NCBI RefSeq assembly: GCF_902712855.1
Contig: NZ_LR743507.1
Location: 124,001 to 188,000 of the forward strand
DNA length: 64,000 bases
Direction: 5' to 3'
DNA from: Variovorax paradoxus
GTDB taxonomy: Bacteria > Pseudomonadota > Gammaproteobacteria > Burkholderiales > Burkholderiaceae_C
Part shown: in pieces, positions 8,022 through 16,569 of the stretch
How the letters are laid out: each line of letters starts with the position of its first letter
Numbering within the stretch: the first letter of the stretch is position 1
Made by a program: the position numbers and the translations under genes
The notes under the pieces: generated by a model
Seen by the model: the letters and a program-made list of their open reading frames with translations, nothing else
Database searches by the model: none
What the model was told of the DNA's origin: nothing

Positions 8022-10781
8022 TCAGGGTGCGACTTCGATGGCCTCGACCGGTTCGGGCGGTTCGCGGCGGGGCAGGGTGACCGTGAATTCTGCCCCGCCG
8101 CCGCGTGCATTGCCGGCGGAGATGTCGCCGCCATGCGCACTGACGACCGCCTTGCAGATCGCCAGGCCCAGGCCCACGCCCGGCGTGGCCGACTCGGGCT
8201 CGCCGCGCGTGAACTTGTCGAACAGCGTCTGCTCGTGGCCCAGCAGCGCGGCAGGCAAGCCGGGTCCGTGGTCGCGCACCGTGAGCACCAGCGCGCGCGG
8301 CTCGGCACGCGCACCGACCACGATGGGCGGCGCGCCGTACTTGGTGGCGTTTTCCAGCAGGTTGACCAGCACGCGCTCGATGAGCACGGCATCGAACTCG
8401 ACCAGCGGCAGGTCGGCATCGAGCGCGGTCTGCACCACGGTGCCGCCGAGCGAGGTGCGCGCGGCGCGGATCGCCGAGCCGACCACTTCCTCCACCGACT
8501 GCCAGTCGCGCCGCAGGTTCACAGCGCCGCCCGCGATGCCGCTCTCGAGCCGTGCCATGTCGAGCAGGTTGTTGACCAGCGCATGCAGCTCGTGCGCCTG
8601 CGCGACGATGGCGCGCGCAGCCTGGGCATGCTCCTCGGCCGGCAGGGTCTGCAGGGATTCGGCCAGTGCGATGAGCGCGGTGAGCGGCGTGCGCACGTCG
8701 TGCGAGATGGCGCCCAGCAGCGCGTTGCGCAGGCGCTCCGATTCCATCTCGACCACCGCCTGCTGCGCCACCTCGACGTAGTGCACGCGCTCCAGCGCGA
8801 TGGCGATCTGCCGCGCAAGCGTGTCGAGCTGCTGCGCCTGCTCGGGAATGAGCAGCCAGCGCGGTTGCGCGGGCGCGAGCGCCAGCACGCCACGCACGCG
8901 CATCGGCGCCTGCAGCGGCACGTAGTGCCAGGGTTGCGCCGCCAGCGTCGCGGTCGCGAGGCCGGCGCTCTGGCCGTGGCGAAAGGCCCAGTCGGCCACC
9001 TGCGCATCGAAACCCTCGGGTGCATCCGCCGGCGGCACGAGCTGGTCGGCGGCATCGGTCACCAGCACCAGCGCATGGCCGCCGAAGTGGCCCTGCACCG
9101 CAGCGGCACCGAGCGCGACCACCTGCGAACTCTCGAGCGCGGCGGAGAGTTCGCGCGTGAGCTCGAACAGCGAACGCGCGCGCCGCTCGCGGCTGGTCGA
9201 TACGCCCGCCGCGAAGCGCAGGCCCGCCGTGAGCTGCCCCACCAGCAGGCCGACGCCGAGCATGATCGCGAAGGTCAGAACGTACTGCACGTCGCTCACC
9301 GCGAAGGACATGCGCGGCGGCACGAAGAAGTAGTCGAAGGACGCCACGTTGAGCAGGGCGGCCAGTGCCGATGGTCCGCGCCCGAAGCGCATCGCCACGC
9401 CCACCACGCCGATCAGCAGCAGCATGACGATGTTCGACAGCTCCAGCACGCCGGTCAGCGGCATGCAGACGAGGGTGAGCGCGATGCTGGTGGCCGCGGC
9501 CCATGCATAGGCGGGCCAATGGGTGGGCGCCTTCTCGTGGTCGTCGCTGTCGATGCGCGCGCCTTCGAGCGGCGCACGCGACAGGCGGCGCGAGCTGTCG
9601 GCAGGCGCCACTTCCATGATGTCGAGCGCCGGCGCGTGCCGCGCGAGCGCGACCTGCAGGGACTGCGCCGCGCCGGGCCACCAGCGCCGCCAGCCGGTGG
9701 CCGGCGTGGAGCGGCCCAGCACCAGCGTCGCGCAGTTGAGCCGGCGCGCCTGCCCGGCGAGCTGCTCCGCCACGTCGGAGCCGGTCAGCACCGCGGTGGC
9801 CGCACCCAGTTCTTCCGCCAGCTTGAGAACCGCCAGGATGCGGTCCCGCTCCGCCGCGGCCAGACGCTGCAGCCTCGGCGTCTCGACATAGGCCGCGTGC
9901 CAGCGCACGTTGAGCTGCCCGGCGAGCCGAGCCGCGGTGCGCACGGTCTGCGCGGCGCCTTCGTGCGGGCCGACGCACGCGAGGATCGCCCCCGAGGTGT
10001 TCCAGGCCTGCAGCCCCGCGACCTTCCCGTTGCCGCCGGCCGCGCCCGACTGCTCCACGCGCCAGCCGCGCACGTCGTCTTCCACGTGCTCGGCCGTGCG
10101 GCGCAGCGCGATCTCGCGCAGCGCGATGAGGTTGCCCTTGCGAAAGAAGTTCTGCGCCGCGCGCTCGGCCTGCTGCGGCAGGTAGACCTTGCCGGCCGCC
10201 AGCCGCGCGGTGAGCTCGTCGGGCGTGACGTCGACCAGCACGACCTCGTCGGCCTCGTCGAGCACGCTGTCGGGCACGGTCTCGTGCACGCGCACGCCGG
10301 TGATGGCGCCGACCGTGCCGTTCAGGCTCTCGAGGTGCTGCACGTTGAGCGCCGACCACACCTCGATGCCTGCGGCCAGCAGCTCCTGCACGTCCTGCCA
10401 GCGCTTGGCATGGCGCGAGCCGGGGGCGTTGGTGTGCGCCAGCTCGTCGACCAGCAGCACGGCGGGCTTGCGCGCGAGCGCGGCGTCGAGGTCGAACTCG
10501 GCCAGCGTGCGGCCGCGGTAGGGGACTTCGCGCAGCGGCAGTGCGCCGAGCCCCGCGAGCAGCGCGGCGGTCTCGCTGCGGCCGTGCGTCTCGACCACGC
10601 CGATCAGCACGTCGCGCCCGGCGGCCTGCTCACGCTGGGCGGCGCTCAGCATGGCCCAGGTCTTCCCCACGCCGGCGCTGGCACCGAAGTAGATGCGCAG
10701 CTTGCCGCGCTGCGCGCGCGCCTCGTCGCTGCGCAACTGCGCCAGCAGCGCGTCGGGGTCGGGGCGAAGTGCGTCGTTCAT
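8022..10781 (-). CDS. kdpD: Sensor histidine kinase KdpD
   Basis: A 919-residue membrane kinase with the full KdpD layout. The N-terminal KdpD domain carries the Walker-type GASAGVGKTWAML and LVDELAHTNAPGSRH. A universal-stress-like domain follows (about 245-370), then four closely spaced membrane helices (about 400-500), a GAF-like region, the H-box ISHDVRTPLTAL, and ATPase boxes ending in GVGLGLAICKAVV. Members sense potassium limitation and ionic stress and phosphorylate KdpE. It lies directly upstream of kdpE and downstream of two small genes inserted after kdpC. Confidence 0.94.
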   Translation of the reverse strand: MNDALRPDPDALLAQLRSDEARAQRGKLRIYFGASAGVGKTWAMLSAAQREQAAGRDVLIGVVETHGRSETAALLAGLGALPLREVPYRGRTLAEFDLDAALARKPAVLLVDELAHTNAPGSRHAKRWQDVQELLAAGIEVWSALNVQHLESLNGTVGAITGVRVHETVPDSVLDEADEVVLVDVTPDELTARLAAGKVYLPQQAERAAQNFFRKGNLIALREIALRRTAEHVEDDVRGWRVEQSGAAGGNGKVAGLQAWNTSGAILACVGPHEGAAQTVRTAARLAGQLNVRWHAAYVETPRLQRLAAAERDRILAVLKLAEELGAATAVLTGSDVAEQLAGQARRLNCATLVLGRSTPATGWRRWWPGAAQSLQVALARHAPALDIMEVAPADSSRRLSRAPLEGARIDSDDHEKAPTHWPAYAWAAATSIALTLVCMPLTGVLELSNIVMLLLIGVVGVAMRFGRGPSALAALLNVASFDYFFVPPRMSFAVSDVQYVLTFAIMLGVGLLVGQLTAGLRFAAGVSTSRERRARSLFELTRELSAALESSQVVALGAAAVQGHFGGHALVLVTDAADQLVPPADAPEGFDAQVADWAFRHGQSAGLATATLAAQPWHYVPLQAPMRVRGVLALAPAQPRWLLIPEQAQQLDTLARQIAIALERVHYVEVAQQAVVEMESERLRNALLGAISHDVRTPLTALIALAESLQTLPAEEHAQAARAIVAQAHELHALVNNLLDMARLESGIAGGAVNLRRDWQSVEEVVGSAIRAARTSLGGTVVQTALDADLPLVEFDAVLIERVLVNLLENATKYGAPPIVVGARAEPRALVLTVRDHGPGLPAALLGHEQTLFDKFTRGEPESATPGVGLGLAICKAVVSAHGGDISAGNARGGGAEFTVTLPRREPPEPVEAIEVAP

Positions 10782-10796
10782 GGGGTGGCGCGCAGG

Positions 10797-10928
10797 TTAG
10801 CGCATCGGGCGGCGCTTGCGGCGGCCGGCATGGCGCCGCGCGGTCCGCGACAGCACGAACCATGCGAAGCCCAGCGGCACGAAGAACGCCGCCATGGCGA
10901 GCAGCGCCAGCAGCAGCTCAGTGACCAT
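10797..10928 (-). CDS. Small single-pass membrane protein in the kdp operon
   Basis: A 43-residue ORF with one hydrophobic helix (MVTELLLALLAMAAFFVPLG onward, about residues 3-27) and a very basic tail (RRHAGRRKRRPMR), predicting an N-out, C-in single-pass protein. Its start overlaps the end of the preceding 120-residue gene by 11 bp, and it stops 15 bp before the kdpD start, so it sits in the operon with tight spacing. I know of no named counterpart in the classical kdpFABC-DE arrangement. It could be a KdpF-like stabiliser or a modulator of KdpD; that is inference. Confidence 0.55.
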   Translation of the reverse strand: MVTELLLALLAMAAFFVPLGFAWFVLSRTARRHAGRRKRRPMR

Positions 10929-11280
10929 GGCGCAAGCCGCAGCGCGCAAGATGCTCTCGCCAGCTCACCAGCCGGCCGATCTCCCCGGAGGGCACGCATT
11001 CGATGAGCCGGTGCAGCACGTCGGCGTAGCGCGCCAGCGGCAGGCGGATCATCAGGCGCACGCAGGGTGCGTCGCTCTCCTGCGAGCAGCACGCGTGCAG
11101 CAGCGGCTCGCAGCGCACCACGCCCGCGTCGGGGCAGCCGGCGATGCTGCGGCGCACGCGCAGTGCGTCGGCGCAGCAGACGGTGACGTCCAGCACATGG
11201 AACGGGCTGCCGCTGTTCGCGGTCATGGGTGCGTGCGAGCGCAGCGCGCCGGGGTGTTCTCTGTAGGCTGCATAGGCCAT
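10918..11280 (-). CDS. Cysteine-rich uncharacterised protein in the kdp operon
   Basis: A 120-residue protein placed 12 bp after the kdpC stop with a strong GAGGAG about 8 nt before the ATG, so the start is well supported. It holds eight cysteines, including VCC, HACC and singles, followed by a segment with alternating hydrophobics (CVRLMIRLPLARYADVLHRLI) suggesting a small alpha/beta fold. No signal peptide is seen. I do not recognise the family. Its location between the pump and its sensor suggests a role in sensing or assembly, which is inferred from position alone. Confidence 0.65.
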   Translation of the reverse strand: MAYAAYREHPGALRSHAPMTANSGSPFHVLDVTVCCADALRVRRSIAGCPDAGVVRCEPLLHACCSQESDAPCVRLMIRLPLARYADVLHRLIECVPSGEIGRLVSWREHLARCGLRHGH

Positions 11281-11292
11281 TCGTGTTTCTCC

Positions 11293-11892
11293 TCAACGCG
11301 CAGCCGAGGGGCTGAAGGAACCCGAAGCCGCATCGAGCGCGATGTTCAGCGCCAGCACGTTGACGCGCGACTCGCCCAGGAGGCCCCACATCGGCGCCTC
11401 GGTGTTCCTGGCGATCAGCGCATCGACCTGCTCGACCGGCATGCCTCGCACGCGTGCCACGCGCGCCGCCTGGTACTGCGCCGCGGCCGGGCTGATGTCG
11501 GGGTCGAGCCCGCTCGCCGATGCAGTGACGAGATCGACCGGCACCGGCGCGGTGTTGCCGGGGTCGGCCGCGCGCAGCGCCTCGACGCGCGCCTTCACCG
11601 CATCGGCCAGCGCGGGGTTCAGCGGACCCTGGTTGGAGCCGCCCGAGGCGCTGGCGTTGTAGGGCTGCGGCGCGGTGGCCGAAGGACGGCCCCAGAAATG
11701 CTTCGGGTCGCTGAAGTTCTGGCCGATGAGCTTCGAGCCCACGGTGGTGCCGTCGAGCACGACCAGGCTGCCGTCGGCCTGTGCGGGGAACACGGCCTTG
11801 GCGGCGCCGGTGACGGCCATGGGATAGATGAGGCCGGTGAGCGCACTCAGCAGCACGAAGAGCACGAGCGCGGGACGAAAGATGTTGTTCAT
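11293..11892 (-). CDS. kdpC: Potassium-transporting ATPase subunit KdpC
   Basis: A 199-residue protein with one N-terminal membrane helix (about 7-28) and a periplasmic domain, as expected for KdpC. Family hallmarks include FWGRPSA, GSNQGPLNP and SGLDPDISPAAA. KdpC binds the KdpA-KdpB complex and raises ATP affinity. It is separated from kdpB by a copy of the dispersed intergenic repeat rather than the usual few bases, so the operon has been interrupted by repeat insertion while gene order is retained. Confidence 0.95.
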   Translation of the reverse strand: MNNIFRPALVLFVLLSALTGLIYPMAVTGAAKAVFPAQADGSLVVLDGTTVGSKLIGQNFSDPKHFWGRPSATAPQPYNASASGGSNQGPLNPALADAVKARVEALRAADPGNTAPVPVDLVTASASGLDPDISPAAAQYQAARVARVRGMPVEQVDALIARNTEAPMWGLLGESRVNVLALNIALDAASGSFSPSAAR

Positions 11893-11924
11893 GGTCAGAG
11901 CCTTTCAATGGGCTGAATGCTTCG

Positions 11925-12016
11925 GGAAACACCGTGGAACCGGTTTTGCCGGGCCACCGGTGTTGCCCCCTGCAAGGGGGGAAGAGAAGCGACACGAAGT
12001 GCGCGAAGCCTGGGGG
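11925..12016 (-). repeat. Dispersed intergenic repeat, copy a (kdpB-kdpC)
   Basis: On the minus strand this reads CCCCCAGGCTTCGCGCACTT and continues to a CCGG..CCGG hairpin and GGTGTTTCCC. It begins directly after the kdpB stop. It is one of about nine copies of the same roughly 90-bp family in the window. Confidence 0.85.
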
Positions 12017-14110
12017 TCATACCAGCCTGACTGCGACCAGCAGCCAGTCGATCAGCTTGATGCCGACGAAGGGAACCAGCAGGCCGCCCAGGCCGTAGAT
12101 GGCCAGGTTGCGGCGCAGCAGCGCGGCGGCGCCCACGGGCCGGTAGCGCACGCCTTTGAGCGCCAGCGGGATCAGGAACACGATGACCAGCGCGTTGAAA
12201 ATCACCGCGCTCAGGATGGCCGACGACGGGCTCGCCAGGCGCATCACATTCAGCGCGCCCAGCTGCGGGTAGGTCGAGATGAAGATCGCCGGAATGATCG
12301 CGAAGTACTTCGCCACGTCGTTCGCGATCGAGAAGGTGGTGAGCGAGCCGCGCGTCATGAGCAGCGCCTTGCCGGTCTCCACCACCTCCAGCAGCTTGGT
12401 CGGGTTGGAGTCGAGGTCGACCATGTTGCCGGCCTCCTTCGCGGCCTGCGTGCCGCTGCCCATGGCCACGGCCACGTCGGCCTGCGCGAGCGCGGGCGCG
12501 TCGTTGGTGCCGTCGCCGGTCATGGCCACGAGGCGGCCTTCGGCCTGGTGCTGGCGGATGAGCGCGAGCTTGTCCTCCGGCGTGGCCTCGGCCAGGAAGT
12601 CGTCCACGCCGGCCTCGGCGGCGATGGCGGCGGCCGTGAGCTTGTTGTCGCCGGTGATCATCACGGTCTTGATGCCCATGCGGCGCAGCTCGGCGAAGCG
12701 CTCCTTGATGCCGGTCTTGACGATGTCCTTCAGCTCGACCACGCCGAGCACGCGGTTGCCTTCGGCCACGGCCAGCGGCGTGCTGCCGCGGCGCGCGGTT
12801 TCTTCGGCCGCGCGCAGCACCTCGGGCGCCATCGCGCCGCCGAGCGCCTCGACGTGGCGGCGCACGGCTTCCACCGCGCCCTTGCGCAGCAGGATGTCGT
12901 CGGTGTCGAGGCTGTTCGGCGCGGCCGGCAGGTCGACGCCGCTCATGCGGGTCTGCGCGGTGAAGGGCACGAAGCGCGCGCCGTCAACAGGGGTAGTGTC
13001 CAGCCCGTCGCGGCGGGCCAGCTCGACGATGCTGCGGCCCTCGGGCGTCTCGTCGGCGAGCGAGGCGAACATGGCGGCGCGCGCCAGGCGGGCCTTGGTG
13101 ACGCCGGGCGCGGGCAGGAAGGCCGTGGCCTGGCGGTTGCCGTGCGTGATGGTGCCGGTCTTGTCGAGCAGCAGCACGTCGACGTCGCCGGCGGCTTCCA
13201 CCGCGCGGCCCGAGGTGGCGATCACGTTGGCCTGCATCATGCGGCTCATGCCGGCCACGCCCACGGCCGACAGCAGCCCGCCGATGGTGGTCGGGATCAG
13301 GCACACCAGCAGGGCGACCAGCGCGGTGAGCGACACCACGGTGCCCGCGCCGGCGGCCTCCACGCTGAACACAGAGAACGGCAGCAGCGTGACGGTGACC
13401 ATGAGGAACACCAGCGTGAGCGCCACCAGCAGGATGGTCAGCGCGATCTCGTTGGGCGTCTTCTGGCGCTTCGCGGCCTCGACCATGCCGATCATGCGGT
13501 CGAGGAAGGACTCGCCCGGGTTCACCGACACGCGCACCACCAGCCAGTCGGACAGCACGCGGGTGCCGCCGGTCACGGCCGAGAAGTCGCCGCCCGATTC
13601 GCGCACCACCGGTGCCGATTCGCCGGTGATGGCGCTCTCGTCGACCGAGGCCACGCCTTCGATGACTTCACCGTCGAGCGGGATGACGTCGCCGGTCTCG
13701 ACCAGCACGACATCGCCCTTGCGGAGGTTGGGCGCTTGCTCGGGCAACCACTGGCCGCCGTGATGCGGCTCCTGCAGTTTCTTGGCCCAGGTGTCCTTGC
13801 GAAGACCGCGCAGCGACGCGGCCTGCGCCTTGCTGCGGCCTTCGGCCAGGGCTTCGGCGAAGTTCGCGAACAGCACGGTGAACCACAGCCACACCGTGAT
13901 GGCGAGCACGAAGGCCGGCTTCATGCCGGTGTCGCCGGGGAAGCTCAGGGCATGCACCCACAGCAGCGTCGTGAGGATGCTGCCGATGTACACGATGAAC
14001 ATCACCGGGTTGCGCCACTGCGTGCGCGGGTTCAGCTTGGCCACCGCGCCCCACAGGGCGGGCTTGACCAGCGCTGCGTCGAACAGCGAAAGGGAAGATT
14101 TCGTTTGCAT
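12017..14110 (-). CDS. kdpB: Potassium-transporting P-type ATPase subunit KdpB
   Basis: A 697-residue P-type ATPase. It shows TGES in the actuator domain, the phosphorylated Asp in DKTGTIT, and the hinge MTGDGTNDAPAL. Hydrophobic segments lie near residues 30-75, 210-270 and the C-terminal 580-690. The start at 14110 (MQTKSSLS) has GGAG 8 nt upstream and is preferred over an upstream ATG that lies in repeat sequence. KdpB hydrolyses ATP to drive potassium through KdpA. It lies between kdpA and kdpC, with intergenic repeats on both sides. Confidence 0.95.
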   Translation of the reverse strand: MQTKSSLSLFDAALVKPALWGAVAKLNPRTQWRNPVMFIVYIGSILTTLLWVHALSFPGDTGMKPAFVLAITVWLWFTVLFANFAEALAEGRSKAQAASLRGLRKDTWAKKLQEPHHGGQWLPEQAPNLRKGDVVLVETGDVIPLDGEVIEGVASVDESAITGESAPVVRESGGDFSAVTGGTRVLSDWLVVRVSVNPGESFLDRMIGMVEAAKRQKTPNEIALTILLVALTLVFLMVTVTLLPFSVFSVEAAGAGTVVSLTALVALLVCLIPTTIGGLLSAVGVAGMSRMMQANVIATSGRAVEAAGDVDVLLLDKTGTITHGNRQATAFLPAPGVTKARLARAAMFASLADETPEGRSIVELARRDGLDTTPVDGARFVPFTAQTRMSGVDLPAAPNSLDTDDILLRKGAVEAVRRHVEALGGAMAPEVLRAAEETARRGSTPLAVAEGNRVLGVVELKDIVKTGIKERFAELRRMGIKTVMITGDNKLTAAAIAAEAGVDDFLAEATPEDKLALIRQHQAEGRLVAMTGDGTNDAPALAQADVAVAMGSGTQAAKEAGNMVDLDSNPTKLLEVVETGKALLMTRGSLTTFSIANDVAKYFAIIPAIFISTYPQLGALNVMRLASPSSAILSAVIFNALVIVFLIPLALKGVRYRPVGAAALLRRNLAIYGLGGLLVPFVGIKLIDWLLVAVRLV

Positions 14111-14138
14111 GTCAGTTGCTCCACAGCAGGGAGATTCC

Positions 14139-14230
14139 AGGAACACCGCGGAACCGGCTTTGCCAGCCCGCAGGTGTCGCCCCCGGCGAGAGGGTTGGCG
14201 TAGCGCCTTGAAGTGCGAGAAGCCTGGGGG
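14139..14230 (-). repeat. Dispersed intergenic repeat, copy b (kdpA-kdpB)
   Basis: A diverged copy of the roughly 90-bp family, read on the minus strand from CCCCCAGGCTTCTCGCACTT to GGTGTTCC. It lies between the kdpA stop and the kdpB ribosome-binding site and shares the AACCGGCTTTGCC hairpin arm with the other copies. Confidence 0.8.
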
Positions 14231-14236
14231 AGCGCT

Positions 14237-16054
14237 TCATTTCCAGAGCACCAGGTGTTCGACGATCGGGCCCAGGGCCAGCGCCGGCACGTAGTTGAGC
14301 AAGCCGACCAGCAGCACCGTGCCGATCAGCAGCGAGACGAACAGCGGGCCGTGCGTGGGCAGCGTGCCGCCGGTGACGGGCAGGCGCTTCTTGGCCGCGA
14401 GCGAGCCGGCAATGGCCAGCACCGGCACGATCATCGCGAAGCGGCCGAGCCACATGGCCAGCGCGAGCAGGCCGTTGTAGAAGGGCGTGTTGGCCGACAG
14501 GCCCGCGAAGGCGCTGCCGTTGTTGTTGGCGGCCGAGGTCAGCGCATAGAGGATTTCCGAAAAGCCATGCGCGCCGGGGTTCGCGATGCCGGCCTTGCCG
14601 GCGCCCGCGATCACCGCCACCGCCGTGCCGGCCAGCACCAGGATGGGCGTGACCAGGATGGCGATGGAGATCAGCTTCATCTCGCGCACCTCGATCTTCT
14701 TGCCGAGGTACTCGGGCGTGCGGCCGATCATGAGCCCTGCGATGAACACCGCGAGCATCGCGAAGATCAGCATGCCGTACAGGCCCGAGCCCACGCCGCC
14801 GAACACCACCTCGCCGAGCTGCATGAGCACCATCGGCACCATGCCGCCGAGCGGAGTGAGCGAGTCGTGCATGAGGTTGACCGCGCCGCACGAAGCCGCG
14901 GTGGTCACGGCGGCGAAGAGCGCGGACGCGTCGATGCCGAAGCGCAGCTCCTTGCCTTCCATGTTGCCGCCGGCCTGCAGCGCACTCGACACCTGGTCGA
15001 CGCCCAGCGACGCGAACAGCGGGTTGCCGGCCTGCTCGGCGGACGTGACGACCGCCACCGCCACGACGAACATGACGGTCATCGCAGCCAGCACCGCCCA
15101 GCCCTGGCGCATGTCGCCCACCACGCGGCCGAAGGTGAAGCACAGCGCGGCCGGGATCAGGAAGATCACGATCATCTCCAGCAGGTTCGCCAGCGCGGTC
15201 GGGTTCTCGTACGGATGTGCCGAGTTGGCGTTGAAGAAGCCGCCGCCGTTGGTGCCGAGCATCTTGATGGCTTCCTGCGACGCCACCGGCCCCATGGCGA
15301 GCGTCTGGGTGGCGGTGGTGGCGTCTTCCATCACCGGCTGGCCCTTGTCGTCCTTCAGAGGCTGGCCGTCGGCACCGTTCTTCGGCTGCTGGAACGCGGT
15401 GGTCTCCAGCGTGTTCGCCGTCTTGTAGGCATCGAAGTTCTGGATCACGCCCTGGCCGGCGAGGACCATGGCGATGACGAACGAGATCGGCACCAGCACC
15501 CACAGCGTGATGCGGGTGACGTCGGCCCAGAAGTTGCCCACCAAACCCTTGGCATCGCTGCCGTCCCCGCCTTCGCCACGTCGTGCGAAGCCGCGTACCA
15601 GCGCGAAGGCCACCGCGATGCCGGTGGCCGCGGAAAGAAAGTTCTGCACCGTGAGCCCGAGCATCTGCGTGAGATAGCTCATGGTCGATTCGCCGGCGTA
15701 GCCCTGCCAGTTGGTGTTGGCCACGAAGCTCACCGCGGTGTTGAAGGCCGAGTCGCTCGACACGGCCGCCATACCCGCGGGGTTCAGCGGCAGCCATCCC
15801 TGCAGGCGCTGCAGCGCGTAGAGAAAGATCGCGCCGACGGCGTTGAACGCCAGCAGCGCGAGCGCGTAGCGCAGCCAGTGCATCGACTGCTCGGGCTTCA
15901 CGCCCGCGAGCCTGTACAGCGGCGCCTCGGCGCGCTGCATCCAGCGCGGCAGTCGCTCGTTGCACATCGCGGCCAGGAACTTGCCGACCGGCCAGGCGAG
16001 GACGCCCAGCACCGCGAGGAAAAGGGCCAGCAGGCCCCATGCGGAGGCGGCCAT
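14237..16054 (-). CDS. kdpA: Potassium-binding channel-like subunit KdpA
   Basis: A 605-residue polytopic membrane protein of the potassium-transporter superfamily with about ten helices. Visible hallmarks are the N-terminal MAASAWGLLALFLAVLGV helix, TNWQGYAGE in the first pore loop and GTNGGGFFNANSAHP around a selectivity-filter loop. KdpA selects and translocates potassium under ATP-driven coupling from KdpB. The ATG at 16054 is 1 bp after the kdpF stop codon, so the two are tightly coupled. Confidence 0.95.
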   Translation of the reverse strand: MAASAWGLLALFLAVLGVLAWPVGKFLAAMCNERLPRWMQRAEAPLYRLAGVKPEQSMHWLRYALALLAFNAVGAIFLYALQRLQGWLPLNPAGMAAVSSDSAFNTAVSFVANTNWQGYAGESTMSYLTQMLGLTVQNFLSAATGIAVAFALVRGFARRGEGGDGSDAKGLVGNFWADVTRITLWVLVPISFVIAMVLAGQGVIQNFDAYKTANTLETTAFQQPKNGADGQPLKDDKGQPVMEDATTATQTLAMGPVASQEAIKMLGTNGGGFFNANSAHPYENPTALANLLEMIVIFLIPAALCFTFGRVVGDMRQGWAVLAAMTVMFVVAVAVVTSAEQAGNPLFASLGVDQVSSALQAGGNMEGKELRFGIDASALFAAVTTAASCGAVNLMHDSLTPLGGMVPMVLMQLGEVVFGGVGSGLYGMLIFAMLAVFIAGLMIGRTPEYLGKKIEVREMKLISIAILVTPILVLAGTAVAVIAGAGKAGIANPGAHGFSEILYALTSAANNNGSAFAGLSANTPFYNGLLALAMWLGRFAMIVPVLAIAGSLAAKKRLPVTGGTLPTHGPLFVSLLIGTVLLVGLLNYVPALALGPIVEHLVLWK

Positions 16055-16055
16055 T

Positions 16056-16154
16056 TCAGAATTCCTCCGCGCAGATCAGCGCGAACACGAGGTAGGCGAA
16101 GAGGACCACGGCGATCAGCGCGCCGAAGCCATAGAGGACGTCGAGGCTGATCAC
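16056..16154 (-). CDS. kdpF: KdpF small membrane subunit
   Basis: A 32-residue peptide starting from GTG and reading ISLDVLYGFGALIAVVLF, then AYLVFALICAEEF: a single hydrophobic helix, typical of KdpF, which stabilises the KdpABC complex. GGAG lies about 9 nt before the GTG. The start overlaps the stop of the upstream 43-residue ORF (GTGA) and the stop lies 1 bp before kdpA, exactly where kdpF is expected. Confidence 0.85.
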   Translation of the reverse strand: MISLDVLYGFGALIAVVLFAYLVFALICAEEF

Positions 16155-16282
16155 GATGACGCTCCGTCAGCGGCGTTCGACGCCTTGCGCGGGTTCGGTG
16201 CACCGAGCTTTTCCAGCCCGACCGCCATGGCCCCCACCACGACCCATAGCGCCAGCAAGGCGCCCATCCAGACGATGTCCAT
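16151..16282 (-). CDS. Small membrane protein at the head of the kdp operon
   Basis: A 43-residue ORF beginning MDIVWMGALLALWVVVGAMA, one membrane helix followed by a short polar tail (LEKLGAPNPRKASNAADG). AGGAG lies about 7 nt upstream of the ATG. Its stop overlaps the kdpF GTG start by four bases, implying translational coupling. The first gene of the E. coli kdp operon is kdpF itself, so this is an extra leader gene. Function is unknown; a helper role in membrane assembly is a guess. Confidence 0.65.
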   Translation of the reverse strand: MDIVWMGALLALWVVVGAMAVGLEKLGAPNPRKASNAADGASS

Positions 16283-16360
16283 TCAATTGCTCCTGGAGCG
16301 AAACACAAGGGCTTCAGTCTCGGCAGCGGTGCGTAAAAACGGGGAACAGAGTCGGCGGGG

Positions 16361-16380
16361 CCGCATAAAGAAAGCGTAAA
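16361..16380 (-). promoter_or_regulatory. Candidate KdpE-binding direct repeat
   Basis: On the minus strand the sequence reads TTTACGCTTTCTTTATGCGG, an imperfect T-rich direct repeat (TTTACGC, TTTATGC) with an 11-bp period, followed by a GC-rich stretch. This resembles the T-rich KdpE site upstream of enterobacterial kdp promoters. It lies about 80 bp before the first kdp ORF, a suitable distance for activation from an upstream site. Confidence 0.5.
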
Positions 16381-16506
16381 GACGCGCCGCTTTTTCATGC
16401 CGGCAGTCCGTCACACGGCCGCGCAGTTGCGCGTCTTCGCAGGAGTGCCGAGGCAGCGAAAGCGTGCGCATAGCCCGTGCCTATGAGGGTCATTGCCGCG
16501 TCGTCC

Positions 16507-16553
16507 TCGACAGCGCTTGAAGCGTCATTTAATAATCAAAGCACTTTCTTTGA
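16507..16553 (+). promoter_or_regulatory. Candidate promoter and operator of the RND efflux operon
   Basis: TCGACA (16507-16512) and TAATAA (16530-16535) are separated by 17 bp, a plausible sigma-70-type pair. The predicted start point falls on TCAAAG-N6-CTTTGA (16536-16553), a 6-bp inverted repeat that could be an operator. The region is AT-rich relative to its surroundings and lies just before the efflux operon start. Confidence 0.4.
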
Positions 16554-16569
16554 CAAATAACAGGACGAT

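Noticed and set aside
7752..11006. Very long plus-strand open frame opposite kdpD/kdpE
   Set aside because: It is low-complexity Arg/His/Gly/Ala-rich translation antisense to clear kdp genes, a normal artefact of high-GC codon use.
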